From: Flavimaricola marinus
GTDB taxonomy: Bacteria; Pseudomonadota; Alphaproteobacteria; Rhodobacterales; Rhodobacteraceae
Direction: 5' to 3'
Assembly (NCBI RefSeq): GCF_900184895.1
Contig: NZ_FXZK01000003.1
Span: 1 to 64,000 of the forward strand
Length of the DNA: 64,000 bases
Positions within the stretch are counted from its first letter, which is position 1; each line of letters opens with the position of its first letter. The position numbers were made by a program, and so were the translations under genes. Positions 9,926-18,097 of this stretch are shown here, one piece after another. Under the pieces are notes generated by a model, which did not search any database, was not told where the DNA came from, and saw only the letters and a program-made list of their open reading frames with translations.

Positions 9926-10930
9926 TCAGCCACCCACCCGCAAAGTTGCGGGGTCGGTCGGGGCATAGACATGCATATCGACCTCGGAGCCGTCGGGATA
10001 GGCGGCAGCCAAGGCATAGGCGACAGCATCCTCGGCGTCCTTATACACATCCGCGTCGATCGCCGCCAAATCCTCCGGCGCGACAAGGCCCTGTTCGGTC
10101 AGCCAGCGGCCGAAGTTGGTGATTGGATCGCGGTTGCTTTTCCAGTCGGATTCTTCGTCCTTCGTGCGGTAATACTCGCGGTTGATGTCACCCACATGGT
10201 GCCCGTGGTAGCGGTAGGTCATCAATTCAATGAAGAACGGACCTTCCCCCTTTCGGGCGCGGGCGATGAGCTTTTGGGACAACTCGTTGACCGCAAGCAC
10301 GTCCTGACCGTCGACCTGATGAGCTTCGATCCCGAAGGCTTCGGCGCGTGCAACAATAGATCCGGCGGCGATCTCGTCCGTACGGGTATACTCCGAATAG
10401 CCATTGTTCTCGCAGGCATAGATCACGGGCAGCTTCCATAGTGCGGCCATGTTCATGACCTCGTACATGAGCCCCTGCGCCGTCGCGCCGTCGCCAAAGA
10501 AGCACACGGCCACCTCACCGGAACCGCGGGCCCTCGCACTCATTGCGGCGCCGGTGGCGATCCCCATGGATCCACCCACGATGGCATTCGCTCCCAGATT
10601 GCCATTGGACTGGTCGGCGATATGCATCGATCCGCCCTTGCCCCGGCAATAGCCTTCTTCCTTGCCAAGCAATTCGCAAAACATCTGTTTGAACTCCGCG
10701 CCTTTCGCCACGCAATGGCCGTGGCCACGATGGGTCGAGGTGATCTTGTCATCTGAGGTAAGAGCCTCGCAGATCCCCACAGCAACGGCTTCTTGGCCGC
10801 TATACATATGGGTCAATCCCGGCATCTTCGCGCTCAGGTAAAGCTGGTTTGCCTGATCCTCGAAGGCGCGGATACGAACCATTTGCGTATACATCCGCAG
10901 ATAGCTTTCGGTGTTTGACGGCTGTGTCAT
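9926..10930 (-). CDS. 2-oxoacid dehydrogenase E1 component, alpha subunit
   Basis: This 334-residue subunit has the thiamine-diphosphate motif GDGATAQG at about residue 143 ending in ENNGYSEYT, the phosphorylation-loop-like YRYHGHHVGD near 240, and RGHGHCVAKG around 70. Length and pattern fit the AcoA/PdhA (bacterial alpha2beta2 type) subunits. A housekeeping pyruvate dehydrogenase of Rhodobacteraceae normally sits elsewhere with its own E2 and E3, so this set is probably a dedicated catabolic complex. A terminator-like hairpin lies between it and the upstream M24 gene, so it may be expressed at a different level. Confidence 0.9.
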   Translation of the reverse strand: MTQPSNTESYLRMYTQMVRIRAFEDQANQLYLSAKMPGLTHMYSGQEAVAVGICEALTSDDKITSTHRGHGHCVAKGAEFKQMFCELLGKEEGYCRGKGGSMHIADQSNGNLGANAIVGGSMGIATGAAMSARARGSGEVAVCFFGDGATAQGLMYEVMNMAALWKLPVIYACENNGYSEYTRTDEIAAGSIVARAEAFGIEAHQVDGQDVLAVNELSQKLIARARKGEGPFFIELMTYRYHGHHVGDINREYYRTKDEESDWKSNRDPITNFGRWLTEQGLVAPEDLAAIDADVYKDAEDAVAYALAAAYPDGSEVDMHVYAPTDPATLRVGG

Positions 10931-10940
10931 CTGGTGCGAC

Positions 10941-11002
10941 CTGCTCTTTTCTTTGGGTCAAAAATATCCCCGCCGGAGGCTCCGAACCAAGCCTCCGGCG
11001 GG
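10941..11002 (-). terminator. Intra-operon terminator-like hairpin with conserved tail
   Basis: On the minus strand a 13-bp perfect stem (CCCGCCGGAGGCT/AGCCTCCGGCGGG, arms at 11002-10990 and 10981-10969) is followed by GATATTTTTGACCCAAAGAA. It starts 6 bases after the M24 stop and ends just before the E1-alpha start at 10930. The tail is shared with a hairpin downstream of murC at 54230. Confidence 0.75.
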
Positions 11003-11008
11003 CCGTTC

Positions 11009-12313
11009 TCAGTATCGCGCGGCGATCGGCAACTCTTCGGCGGGGAAAAGGCTGATGACCTCGCAACCGGTGTCGGTGACAACGACTTCCTCTTCGATGC
11101 GGGCTGCGGAATAGCCGTCGGAGGCGGGGCAATAGGTCTCGAGGGCAAAGACCATGCCGGTCTCGATCTCCATCGGGTTCTCCATGCTGACCGCGCGGCT
11201 GATGATCGGCCGCTCATGCAGCGCAAGGCCAAGGCCGTGGCCGAACTGCAGGCCGAAGGCCGCCAATTCGTTGGGGAAACCAAGGCTTTCCGCGGTGGGC
11301 CAAACAGCGGCGACCTTGTCGGTCGTGACCCCCGGTTTGATCAACGCAATTGCCGCATCCAACCACTCTCGCGCCTTCACATAGGCATCCACCTGTGCCG
11401 GGGTCGACCGGCCAATGTTGAAGGTCCGGTAGTAGCAGGTCCGATAGCCCTGATAACTTTGCAGGATGTCAAAGAACGCCTGATCGCCGGGGCGGAAATA
11501 GCGGTCTGTAAAGTTGTGTGGATGCGGGTTGCAGCGCTCGCCCGCGATTGCGTTGATCGCCTCTACGTCGTCAGAGCCCATCTCGTAGAGCATCTTGTTG
11601 GCCATCGCCACAATGTCGTTCTCACGAATGCCCGGCTTCAGCTCCTCCCAAATCATGTGATAGACCCCGTCGACCATGCTGGCCGCTTGAGTCAGCAGAT
11701 GGATCTCGTCGACATTCTTGATTTCGCGCGCGCCCAGCATGATTTGCTGGCCGTCCACCACCTTCACACCCGCTTCCTGCAAGGCAAAGAACATGGCAGT
11801 TTCGGCGTAGTCGACGCCCACGGGCATGTCCGCCACGCCCGCCTTCTTCAGCAACCCATAGATCTCTTCGGCGTAGAGCTTCATCAGGCCAAAACTGGGA
11901 GGGATCGTGCCGCGCATACCGACTACGCCGGCGCGCATCCGCTCCGGGTCGAGCCAGTCGCAATACTCGCGGTGGTGGACGGCGGCAGAGCCGAAATCCC
12001 AGACATAGGGCTCCTCGTCACCGGCCAGCAGCGCAAACCGGCACATCTTGTCGCGCTCCCACTCGCCGATCTTGGTGCCAGAGATGTATCGGATATTGTT
12101 CACGTCAAAGGTCAGCAAAGCGCCACAGCCGCTCTTCTTGAGCGCGTCCTTGGTGCGGCTCAGACGATATCGCCGGAGCCTGTCGTGATCGACGCGGCGT
12201 TCAAAATCCACCGCCGTATGTCCCAGTGCGGGCAGATGCCTGTCCCAGCGCCAGTTCGGATCGATATCGCCGGGTTGCAGGATCCGGGGGTTCAGGGCGT
12301 TGGTGAGGGTCAT
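11009..12313 (-). CDS. M24 family (aminopeptidase P/creatinase-like) protein
   Basis: This 434-residue protein has a creatinase-type N-terminal domain (LLTFDVNNIRYISG) and a pita-bread C-terminal domain. Of the five canonical metal ligands of M24 peptidases four are visible: Asp in AFFDILQ, His in FGHGLGLALHE, Glu in GMVFALETY and Glu in ARIEEEVVV. The second Asp (normally sDxtRTF) is Cys in YRTCYYRTF. Activity as a dinuclear prolidase is therefore doubtful; relatives include metal-free creatinase (C-N bond hydrolysis) and the DMSP lyase DddP, whose Asp is retained. It is the first gene downstream of the hydrolase at 12383, in the same minus-strand run. Confidence 0.82.
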   Translation of the reverse strand: MTLTNALNPRILQPGDIDPNWRWDRHLPALGHTAVDFERRVDHDRLRRYRLSRTKDALKKSGCGALLTFDVNNIRYISGTKIGEWERDKMCRFALLAGDEEPYVWDFGSAAVHHREYCDWLDPERMRAGVVGMRGTIPPSFGLMKLYAEEIYGLLKKAGVADMPVGVDYAETAMFFALQEAGVKVVDGQQIMLGAREIKNVDEIHLLTQAASMVDGVYHMIWEELKPGIRENDIVAMANKMLYEMGSDDVEAINAIAGERCNPHPHNFTDRYFRPGDQAFFDILQSYQGYRTCYYRTFNIGRSTPAQVDAYVKAREWLDAAIALIKPGVTTDKVAAVWPTAESLGFPNELAAFGLQFGHGLGLALHERPIISRAVSMENPMEIETGMVFALETYCPASDGYSAARIEEEVVVTDTGCEVISLFPAEELPIAARY

Positions 12314-12330
12314 GTCTGCATTCCTTTTTG

Positions 12331-12340
12331 AGACCGGTCT
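12331..12340. promoter_or_regulatory. Palindrome upstream of the M24 gene
   Basis: AGACCGGTCT is a perfect 10-bp palindrome flanked by T-runs on both sides (TTTTTG...TTTTTT), 17 bases before the M24 start. It has no loop, so it is more like a protein site than a hairpin. A regulator cannot be named. Confidence 0.3.
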
Positions 12341-12382
12341 TTTTTGGGTTTGGCATTTGGATCGAGCAAAGGCTCTTTCCTG

Positions 12383-13453
12383 TCAGGGCGTTAGGATGTC
12401 CGCCAGCCAGTCCGCGACTTGCGGCCGGTAGGCATAGGGGCGGTTGTTGGCGACGTGGCCGCCATCCTCGACCATGTTCAGCACGACGGGCCCGCTGACG
12501 GCGTCGGCCAGGGCTTCGGCATGGGCCGGCGGGATGACACGGTCCAGCCTGCCGCCGACGACGTATGTGGGGCAGGTGATCTGGTCGGCGACGTCGCGTA
12601 GAGACATCCGCGCGGCAACCGCACGAGCGCCGGCGTCGTCGGACGCGCCAGAGCGTGCAACGAAGGCAGCCCGTGTCAGGCCGGGTGCGCGGTCGAAGGC
12701 TTCGGCAAAATCGAAGGGGCCGGTCAGGCTGACGCAGGCCTTTATCCGCGGCTCAAAGGCCGCAGCGCGCGGGGCATAGTACCCGCCAAGACTGACACCC
12801 CAAACCGCCGCACGGTCTGCGTTCAGATCGGGCCGGGTTTCGAGCCAATCCATCACTGCAGAAACCGGTCGTTCATAGGCAGGCTCGATCGGCAGTTCGA
12901 ACTCGGCTTCGCCTTGACCCGGACCATCGAACGCCAGCGTGGCCAGACCGCGATCCAGAAACACCTGCTCGTTGGTGTGCATCTCTTCCTTGGTGCTATC
13001 CAGCCCCATCACCATGACGACAACGGGGGGGCGCTCTACGCCGTTGGGCCGACGAAGATTGCCGAACAGAGTGTGCGTCTCGAAAGGTATCGACACCCGT
13101 TCGCCGGGGGGATCCAGATAGGGCAGGGCGCGTGACCGGCAGGCCACGGCCTTGAGGTGCGCAGCCCGCAACTGATCCTTGTCATGCACGAACAGGAACT
13201 TGGCGAAATGGTAGCAGACTCCCGCTGTGGTCAGATGTTCGGCAGCACTCCGGACATGGCCGTCGGCCATAGCGGCATCGCCCATCGCCTCGTGGCGGGC
13301 AGCACGCTCCGACCAAGCGGCGCACCATTGGTCCCAGTGGTCCAATCCGCCTGTCACATCCTGAAAGTCGGCCAAAGGCACGCCATTGGTCACAAACCGA
13401 TGTGACCAGTGAGCGCTGGCAGACGCGATGCGAGGATCCTTGGTGTCGGTCAT
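12383..13453 (-). CDS. Alpha/beta hydrolase, dihydroxypseudooxynicotine hydrolase-like
   Basis: This 356-residue protein has a helical N-terminal cap region (YHFAKFLFVHDKDQ) before the hydrolase core. The core shows GLDSTKEE, AFDGPGQGEAEF, the nucleophile Ser at about 221 in WGVSLGGYY, the acid Asp in GGRLDRVIPP and His in EDGGHVANNRPY. This layout, the length and the GDSTKEE/DGPGQGE motifs match the C-C hydrolases related to 2,6-dihydroxypseudooxynicotine hydrolase of nicotine degradation (Ser217 there). The start at 13453 has a weak GGGAA upstream; an in-frame start at 13504 would overlap the SBP end. It is one of two paralogues in the operon and the one with an intact triad. The natural substrate is unknown. 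Confidence 0.82.
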   Translation of the reverse strand: MTDTKDPRIASASAHWSHRFVTNGVPLADFQDVTGGLDHWDQWCAAWSERAARHEAMGDAAMADGHVRSAAEHLTTAGVCYHFAKFLFVHDKDQLRAAHLKAVACRSRALPYLDPPGERVSIPFETHTLFGNLRRPNGVERPPVVVMVMGLDSTKEEMHTNEQVFLDRGLATLAFDGPGQGEAEFELPIEPAYERPVSAVMDWLETRPDLNADRAAVWGVSLGGYYAPRAAAFEPRIKACVSLTGPFDFAEAFDRAPGLTRAAFVARSGASDDAGARAVAARMSLRDVADQITCPTYVVGGRLDRVIPPAHAEALADAVSGPVVLNMVEDGGHVANNRPYAYRPQVADWLADILTP

Positions 13454-13504
13454 TCTGTTTCCCAAGTGAGGAGGCGCCGCAGGATGCGGCACCTCCGGTC
13501 GCAA

Positions 13505-14536
13505 TCACATGTTGGCGGCTTTCCATTCCGCGACTTCGGCCTCGATTTCGGCGCCGTCGAAGTCATTGGCGCCGTCGATGTAGGCACGGTTCAGCACCTC
13601 GGACGGGTCGATCGGCTCGTCGATCATGCCGACTGCCGCCATTTCGGCTATGACACCGGTCCAGATATCGGTGCGCAGGTCGCCGAAGACCTCACCGTCC
13701 GGGCGGTGCAGGTCTTGGGCAGCAGTCAGGAAGATCGTCCCAAGCTCTTCGTTGATCCAGTTTTCGGGATCAGCCTCCATCGCCATGGCGCGGGTGGCAT
13801 CAAGATCGACCAAGCCAGCATATCCCGATTTTGCCCAAGCGCGCAGGAAGCCTTGGATCACTTCGTCACGGTCACCGCCCACGGCGTCGGCGCGAACCGC
13901 AAAGTTGTTGGCTGGAGATTCAGACATTTCCGGTGGCAACAGGTTCTTTGTCGTGATGCCCTGCGAGGTGATCGCGACAAAATCGGAAATCGCGCCGACA
14001 AGCCCGGACACTTGCCCGGTGGAGAGCGAGTTGGCCAAAAGCGGCGCACTTTCACCAAGCACCGCGATCGTAACGTCGTCTTCGCTCAGGCCGGCGTGGC
14101 CGAGAGCCGCGAGGAGCAGCCCTCTGTCGCTCTCGCCCACGATCCCGATGGTTGTGCCGCCAAGATCGCTGAGCGACGTTGCGGGATTGTCCTCGAGAAC
14201 AAAGATGCCCTCAACGGCGCCGTGCATCACTTCGTAGACCACGTCGAAGTCGAAGCCGCGCACGCTGGCAATGACAACCTCGGAGGGGTCAAGCGAAGCC
14301 ATATCCACCTGACCATTCTCAAGGAAAGCCGTGGCTGGCAGATCGCCGCCATCCACGAGAGTGACAGAGACACCCTCTTCGGCGAAATAGCCCAAGGCTT
14401 CGCCGACGATCAGCGGATACCAGGCGGTGTGACGTGGAAGCGGGGTCAGAACTGTGATTTCCGTCAGGTCTTGGGCCGTCGCGGGCAGCGCGCTGGCCAT
14501 GACCGCGGTGATAGCGCCAAAAGTCGCGTATTTCAT
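13505..14536 (-). CDS. NitT/TauT-type ABC transporter substrate-binding protein
   Basis: This 343-residue periplasmic protein has a signal peptide ending ALPATAQ and an NMT1/THI5-like fold: LPRHTAWYPLIVGEALGYFAEEGVSVTL is the typical start of the family (SsuA, TauA, NrtA, ThiY). The two-lobed domain continues with FLENGQVDMASLDPSEVV and GTTIGIVGESDRG. The family binds nitrate, sulfonates, taurine, pyrimidine or riboflavin precursors and aromatic acids, so the ligand is open. It is followed by its permease and ATPase upstream in the operon, and flanked on both sides by the two hydrolase paralogues. Confidence 0.88.
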   Translation of the reverse strand: MKYATFGAITAVMASALPATAQDLTEITVLTPLPRHTAWYPLIVGEALGYFAEEGVSVTLVDGGDLPATAFLENGQVDMASLDPSEVVIASVRGFDFDVVYEVMHGAVEGIFVLEDNPATSLSDLGGTTIGIVGESDRGLLLAALGHAGLSEDDVTIAVLGESAPLLANSLSTGQVSGLVGAISDFVAITSQGITTKNLLPPEMSESPANNFAVRADAVGGDRDEVIQGFLRAWAKSGYAGLVDLDATRAMAMEADPENWINEELGTIFLTAAQDLHRPDGEVFGDLRTDIWTGVIAEMAAVGMIDEPIDPSEVLNRAYIDGANDFDGAEIEAEVAEWKAANM

Positions 14537-14561
14537 AAGTTATCCTCCCAGATAATGGTCG

Positions 14562-15452
14562 TTAGACCGGTTCCTTCACTGCCTGAACGGACCGATCTCG
14601 CGAGAGGAGGTCGGCATATCGCGTTCGCAGCCGGCGCGATATCTTGGCCAAGAGGGCGTCGTGCTTCCAGAACACGACATGGCGATCAACAAGGCTTGCA
14701 GCGCCATAGAGGGTGAGGCCCATCACGGTGAGCATGATCAAACAGGCGAAGGCCTGCGGCAGCAGCAATTGAAAGCTGAACCGCTGGATCAGAACACCGA
14801 TGCCAACACTTGCGGAGACAAACTCGCCGACGATGGCGCCGATCAGCGCAAGGCTGATCCCGGTCTTGTAACCTGCCATGATGACAGGCATGGCGCCGGG
14901 CAATTGCAGGTGGCGAAAGACCTGCCAGCGGCTGGCCCGCAAGGAGGCAAACATCTCCATCCGGTCTTCGTCGACCTGCATCAAGCCGGTCAAGGTGTTG
15001 ATGAATATCGGGAAAAAGCAAATGATGGCGGCAATGGCGATCTTGGGCTCCATCCCAAATCCGAGCCACGCCACGATGATCGGGGCCACCGCGATGCGGG
15101 GCGTGACCTGTAAAGCCACCATATACGGCGACACAAGCCGGCGAAACGTCGGTTGCATTGCGCTGAACACGGCGATCACGGTCCCGAATGCGGCGCCAAA
15201 ACCGAAACCGATCAGCACTTCGGTCAGTGTGACGAAGAAATCATCCCAGATCAGCTTACGGACGATGGCGAGATCCCACCACGCCACGACCACGTCGAAA
15301 GGGGAAGGCAGGATGAGGGCCGAGACCCACTGAAACTGAACCGATGCCTCCCAGATAGCGATGAACACCGCAAACACGATCAGGTGCTGAACCCACGACG
15401 GCATGCCCTTCGGTTTTTCCATCGGCACGTCGGAAATCGATGGTTCGGTCAT
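14562..15452 (-). CDS. NitT/TauT-type ABC transporter permease
   Basis: This 296-residue inner-membrane protein of the SsuC/TauC type has a first helix at about 21-41 and the binding-protein-dependent permease signature in the middle, where the EAA loop appears around MFASLRASRWQVFRHLQLPGA. Its ATG overlaps the TGA of the ATPase gene by four bases, so the two are translationally coupled. Confidence 0.9.
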   Translation of the reverse strand: MTEPSISDVPMEKPKGMPSWVQHLIVFAVFIAIWEASVQFQWVSALILPSPFDVVVAWWDLAIVRKLIWDDFFVTLTEVLIGFGFGAAFGTVIAVFSAMQPTFRRLVSPYMVALQVTPRIAVAPIIVAWLGFGMEPKIAIAAIICFFPIFINTLTGLMQVDEDRMEMFASLRASRWQVFRHLQLPGAMPVIMAGYKTGISLALIGAIVGEFVSASVGIGVLIQRFSFQLLLPQAFACLIMLTVMGLTLYGAASLVDRHVVFWKHDALLAKISRRLRTRYADLLSRDRSVQAVKEPV

Positions 15453-16249
15453 ATGAAGCCCCCCAGTGTGTCGCGGATATTGAATGCGGTGTCCGTGAAT
15501 TCGCGGCTTTTCATCTGTTCGATGGTGCGGGGCCGGGGGAGGGCCACTTCGACTTCGGCGGCAATCCGGCCGGGCCGGGGCGTCATCACGAAGACCCTGT
15601 CCGCAAGAAAGACGGCTTCCTGAATGTTGTGCGTGACAAACATGATCGTGGCGCCGATCTGCGATTGAATGCGCATCAGTTCGAGGTTGAGGCGCTCGCG
15701 CGTGAACTCGTCCAGCGCACCAAAGGGCTCGTCCAAGAGCAGCAGCTCCGCCCCGGAATTGAGAAGCCGCGCCAGTGCCACCCGCTGCTGCATGCCGCCT
15801 GACAACTGCCGGGGAAAGGCCACTTCAAACCCGCGCAGCCCGACCAGATGGAGCAAATCCACGGCCCGTTCCCTGTCCGCCTTGGTAACGGACCCCGCCA
15901 GCGTGTTTGGCAAAAGGACATTGTCGAGCACGGATTTCCAATCGAGCAGGGTGGCCTTCTGAAACATCATTCCGATTTCAGGCCGCGGCCCGACCATCGG
16001 TGAACCAAGCACGTTGACCCGGCCGGATGTCGGCTTCAGCAATCCTGCGACGATCCTGAGCAAAGTTGATTTGCCACAGCCGGAAGGGCCAATCAGGGAA
16101 ATGAACTCGCCCTTCTTGATACCGAACGTCGCCTCATGCAGTGCGGTTACCGGGCCGGGGAACTCCATTCCCACCGTATGCCCCGTCACGATGCTCGCAC
16201 CCTCGCGAGAGGCGCCATTCAGGTCATGTATCTTGGCTTGCGCGGTCAT
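15449..16249 (-). CDS. NitT/TauT-type ABC transporter ATP-binding protein
   Basis: This 266-residue ATPase shows Walker A GPSGCGKST (about residue 54), the signature LSGGMQQRVALAR, Walker B LLLLDEPFGALDEF and the switch His in FVTHNIQEA. It energises uptake with the permease at 14562 and the binding protein at 13505. The N-terminal 25 residues before the ABC domain are longer than in SsuB. Confidence 0.92.
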   Translation of the reverse strand: MTAQAKIHDLNGASREGASIVTGHTVGMEFPGPVTALHEATFGIKKGEFISLIGPSGCGKSTLLRIVAGLLKPTSGRVNVLGSPMVGPRPEIGMMFQKATLLDWKSVLDNVLLPNTLAGSVTKADRERAVDLLHLVGLRGFEVAFPRQLSGGMQQRVALARLLNSGAELLLLDEPFGALDEFTRERLNLELMRIQSQIGATIMFVTHNIQEAVFLADRVFVMTPRPGRIAAEVEVALPRPRTIEQMKSREFTDTAFNIRDTLGGFI

Positions 16250-16264
16250 TTCGTCGTCCTTTAG

Positions 16265-17305
16265 TCAGGATATGAGAACGCGTCCGATCCAGTCGGCCAC
16301 AAGTGGTCGGTAGAGAAATGGCAAGTTGTTGCAGACGTGATTGCCGTTCGGATAGAGCTGCAACTCGGCTTTCGGCCCGGCCCAGTCGACTTGCGCCTGA
16401 GCCTGTTCGGGAGGAAAGATCCGGTCGAGGCCGCCATGAATGACGAGAGCAGGGATATCGCGCGGGGACGTCCCGGACAGTGTGAACCCACCAGCGATAT
16501 CCCGGGCTTGCTCGGCACTGTCGGCGCCGAGCGTGTAGAGCATATTGTCGCGGTAGACCGGTGGAAAAGCGTCCCACATCTGGCCCAGATCGAAGAACCC
16601 GTTGATCGAGACAGCGCAGCCGATCTGATCGATTTGCGCAGCCGCACGAAGCGCGAGCTGCCCGCCAAAGGCCATCCCGACAAGTGCAACGGGACCGGGA
16701 AGTGTCACATGATCGAGGATCGCCTGAACGGCAGGTGCAAACTCGTTGCGGAGCGGCCCATGGGCGCGGCCCTCGCCCTGGCCGGGCCCGTCAAACGAAA
16801 TGGTGGCAATGCCGCGTTTGTGGAAATGCGCTTCAAGCGACGGAAACTCTTCCTTCGTGGAATCCGATCCGGGGATCAGAACGGCCGTGATGCCGCTGCT
16901 GTCCGCGGGCACTCGGTGATAGGCAGATAGATGCCCACCTTCGAACGGCACTTTCAGTGGCGTCGCCGGGGGCGCCAGCAATGGCGCGGCCTTGGCGTAA
17001 AGCGCCAGTTTCTGCTCAGCTGCCGCAGCCTTTTGCGTCAAATCGTCAAAGAACATGAACTGGGCAAAGTGATAGAGAAGGGATGCACGCGAATAGGCCT
17101 CGCCCGCGGTGACAAGGTATCCGGCCTCGAAGGCTGCGTCGCCGTGACCTGCCTGGCTGGCCCCTTCTTCAGACCATGCGGCGCACCAGTTGTCCCATGT
17201 TCCGGCGCGTTCCATGATGGACTTGGAAAGGCTCGATGGAATTCCGGCGACCTCCATCCTTGGCAGCCAATGGCCGGCAACTTCGGTCAGTCGATTCTCA
17301 GCCAT
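16265..17305 (-). CDS. Alpha/beta hydrolase paralogue lacking the nucleophile serine
   Basis: This 346-residue paralogue of the protein at 12383 shares WDNWCAAWSE, YHFAQFMFFDD, GSDSTKEEF, FDGPGQGE, GGLDRIFPP, the His in GNHVCNN and the ending YRPLVADWIGRVL. At the nucleophile elbow, where the paralogue has GVSLGG, it reads GMAFGG (Ala at about residue 212; codon GCC), so the Ser is missing while the acid and His regions remain. It may be a non-catalytic partner or binding protein, or use another mechanism. It lies 15 bases upstream of the ABC ATPase and 11 bases downstream of the GST gene. Confidence 0.82.
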   Translation of the reverse strand: MAENRLTEVAGHWLPRMEVAGIPSSLSKSIMERAGTWDNWCAAWSEEGASQAGHGDAAFEAGYLVTAGEAYSRASLLYHFAQFMFFDDLTQKAAAAEQKLALYAKAAPLLAPPATPLKVPFEGGHLSAYHRVPADSSGITAVLIPGSDSTKEEFPSLEAHFHKRGIATISFDGPGQGEGRAHGPLRNEFAPAVQAILDHVTLPGPVALVGMAFGGQLALRAAAQIDQIGCAVSINGFFDLGQMWDAFPPVYRDNMLYTLGADSAEQARDIAGGFTLSGTSPRDIPALVIHGGLDRIFPPEQAQAQVDWAGPKAELQLYPNGNHVCNNLPFLYRPLVADWIGRVLIS

Positions 17306-17316
17306 ATCGCCTCCAA

Positions 17317-18093
17317 CTAGGTCGCCGCATCAGCGCGGACTTTCGCCAAATGTGGGTATTTCTCAGTGAGCAACGCGCCGTGGTAATATGCGGGCTTGAA
17401 CGCAGGGGTTGCGCGGATGTTGTCGAGCCACTTGCCGATCTGCGGATGGCGGTCCCACAGGTAACCCAGATTGATGTCGTCCATTCGGACGATCACGGGC
17501 ATCACCGCGATGTCGGCAAGCGTGATGTCGGGCCCCAACAGCCACGGCCCACCACCTTGATCCAGCCACAGATCCATTCGTTCGATGCCGCGGCTGAGAC
17601 GTCCCAAAGCTTCGGACATATCGGCGTCTGAAAATCCGGTTTTGCCCATGCGCATCAGGAATTCGCGGCGCAACGGCTTGCTGTCGCACAGGGCCTGGAA
17701 TTCCGCATCCGACATCGCCTGAAAGTGCGGCAAGAATGCCAGATTATACGATGGCGTCCGGATCGCGGGCGTGGGCACCTCGTCGATGAAGCGCATCATT
17801 GCTCGCATGCGAGCAGCTTCGATCGGCGCGGTGGGGCGCAGTGGCGCGATATCCGGAGCGATGTCCTCAAGATACTCGAGGATCACCGCGCTATCGAGCA
17901 CCGGTCGGCCGTCGTCCAGCAATGCCGGAACGACGCCGTTGGGATTGATCGCAAGGTATTCCGGGCGAAGCTGGTCGCCCGAAAACAGATCCAACTTGTG
18001 CTCTTCGAACGCCATCCCCTTGGCGTGCAACGTGTATCGGACGCGTTGGCTACAGGTGGATTGCGGGGCATTATAGAGCACTAATCGGGTCAT
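17317..18093 (-). CDS. Glutathione S-transferase, LigF-like
   Basis: This 258-residue cytosolic GST has a thioredoxin-like N-terminal domain (LVLYNAPQSTCSQRVRYTLHAKG, cis-Pro in NGVVPALLDDG, the glutathione gamma-Glu contact in LDSAVILEYLED) and an all-helical C-terminal domain with the N-capping GPDITLADIAVMP. The MSDAEFQ and LRREFLMRMGKTGF stretch recalls LigF-type beta-etherases that cleave lignin aryl ethers. Whether it cleaves an ether, isomerises or detoxifies an intermediate is not shown. The start at 18093 replaces an upstream in-frame ATG (18153) that would run into the neighbouring gene. Confidence 0.85.
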   Translation of the reverse strand: MTRLVLYNAPQSTCSQRVRYTLHAKGMAFEEHKLDLFSGDQLRPEYLAINPNGVVPALLDDGRPVLDSAVILEYLEDIAPDIAPLRPTAPIEAARMRAMMRFIDEVPTPAIRTPSYNLAFLPHFQAMSDAEFQALCDSKPLRREFLMRMGKTGFSDADMSEALGRLSRGIERMDLWLDQGGGPWLLGPDITLADIAVMPVIVRMDDINLGYLWDRHPQIGKWLDNIRATPAFKPAYYHGALLTEKYPHLAKVRADAAT

Positions 18094-18097
18094 ATCG

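Noticed and set aside
11009-12313. DMSP lyase DddP
   Set aside because: Same M24 superfamily and same type of organism, but the recalled DddP sequence pattern and its retained metal-site Asp do not match this protein.
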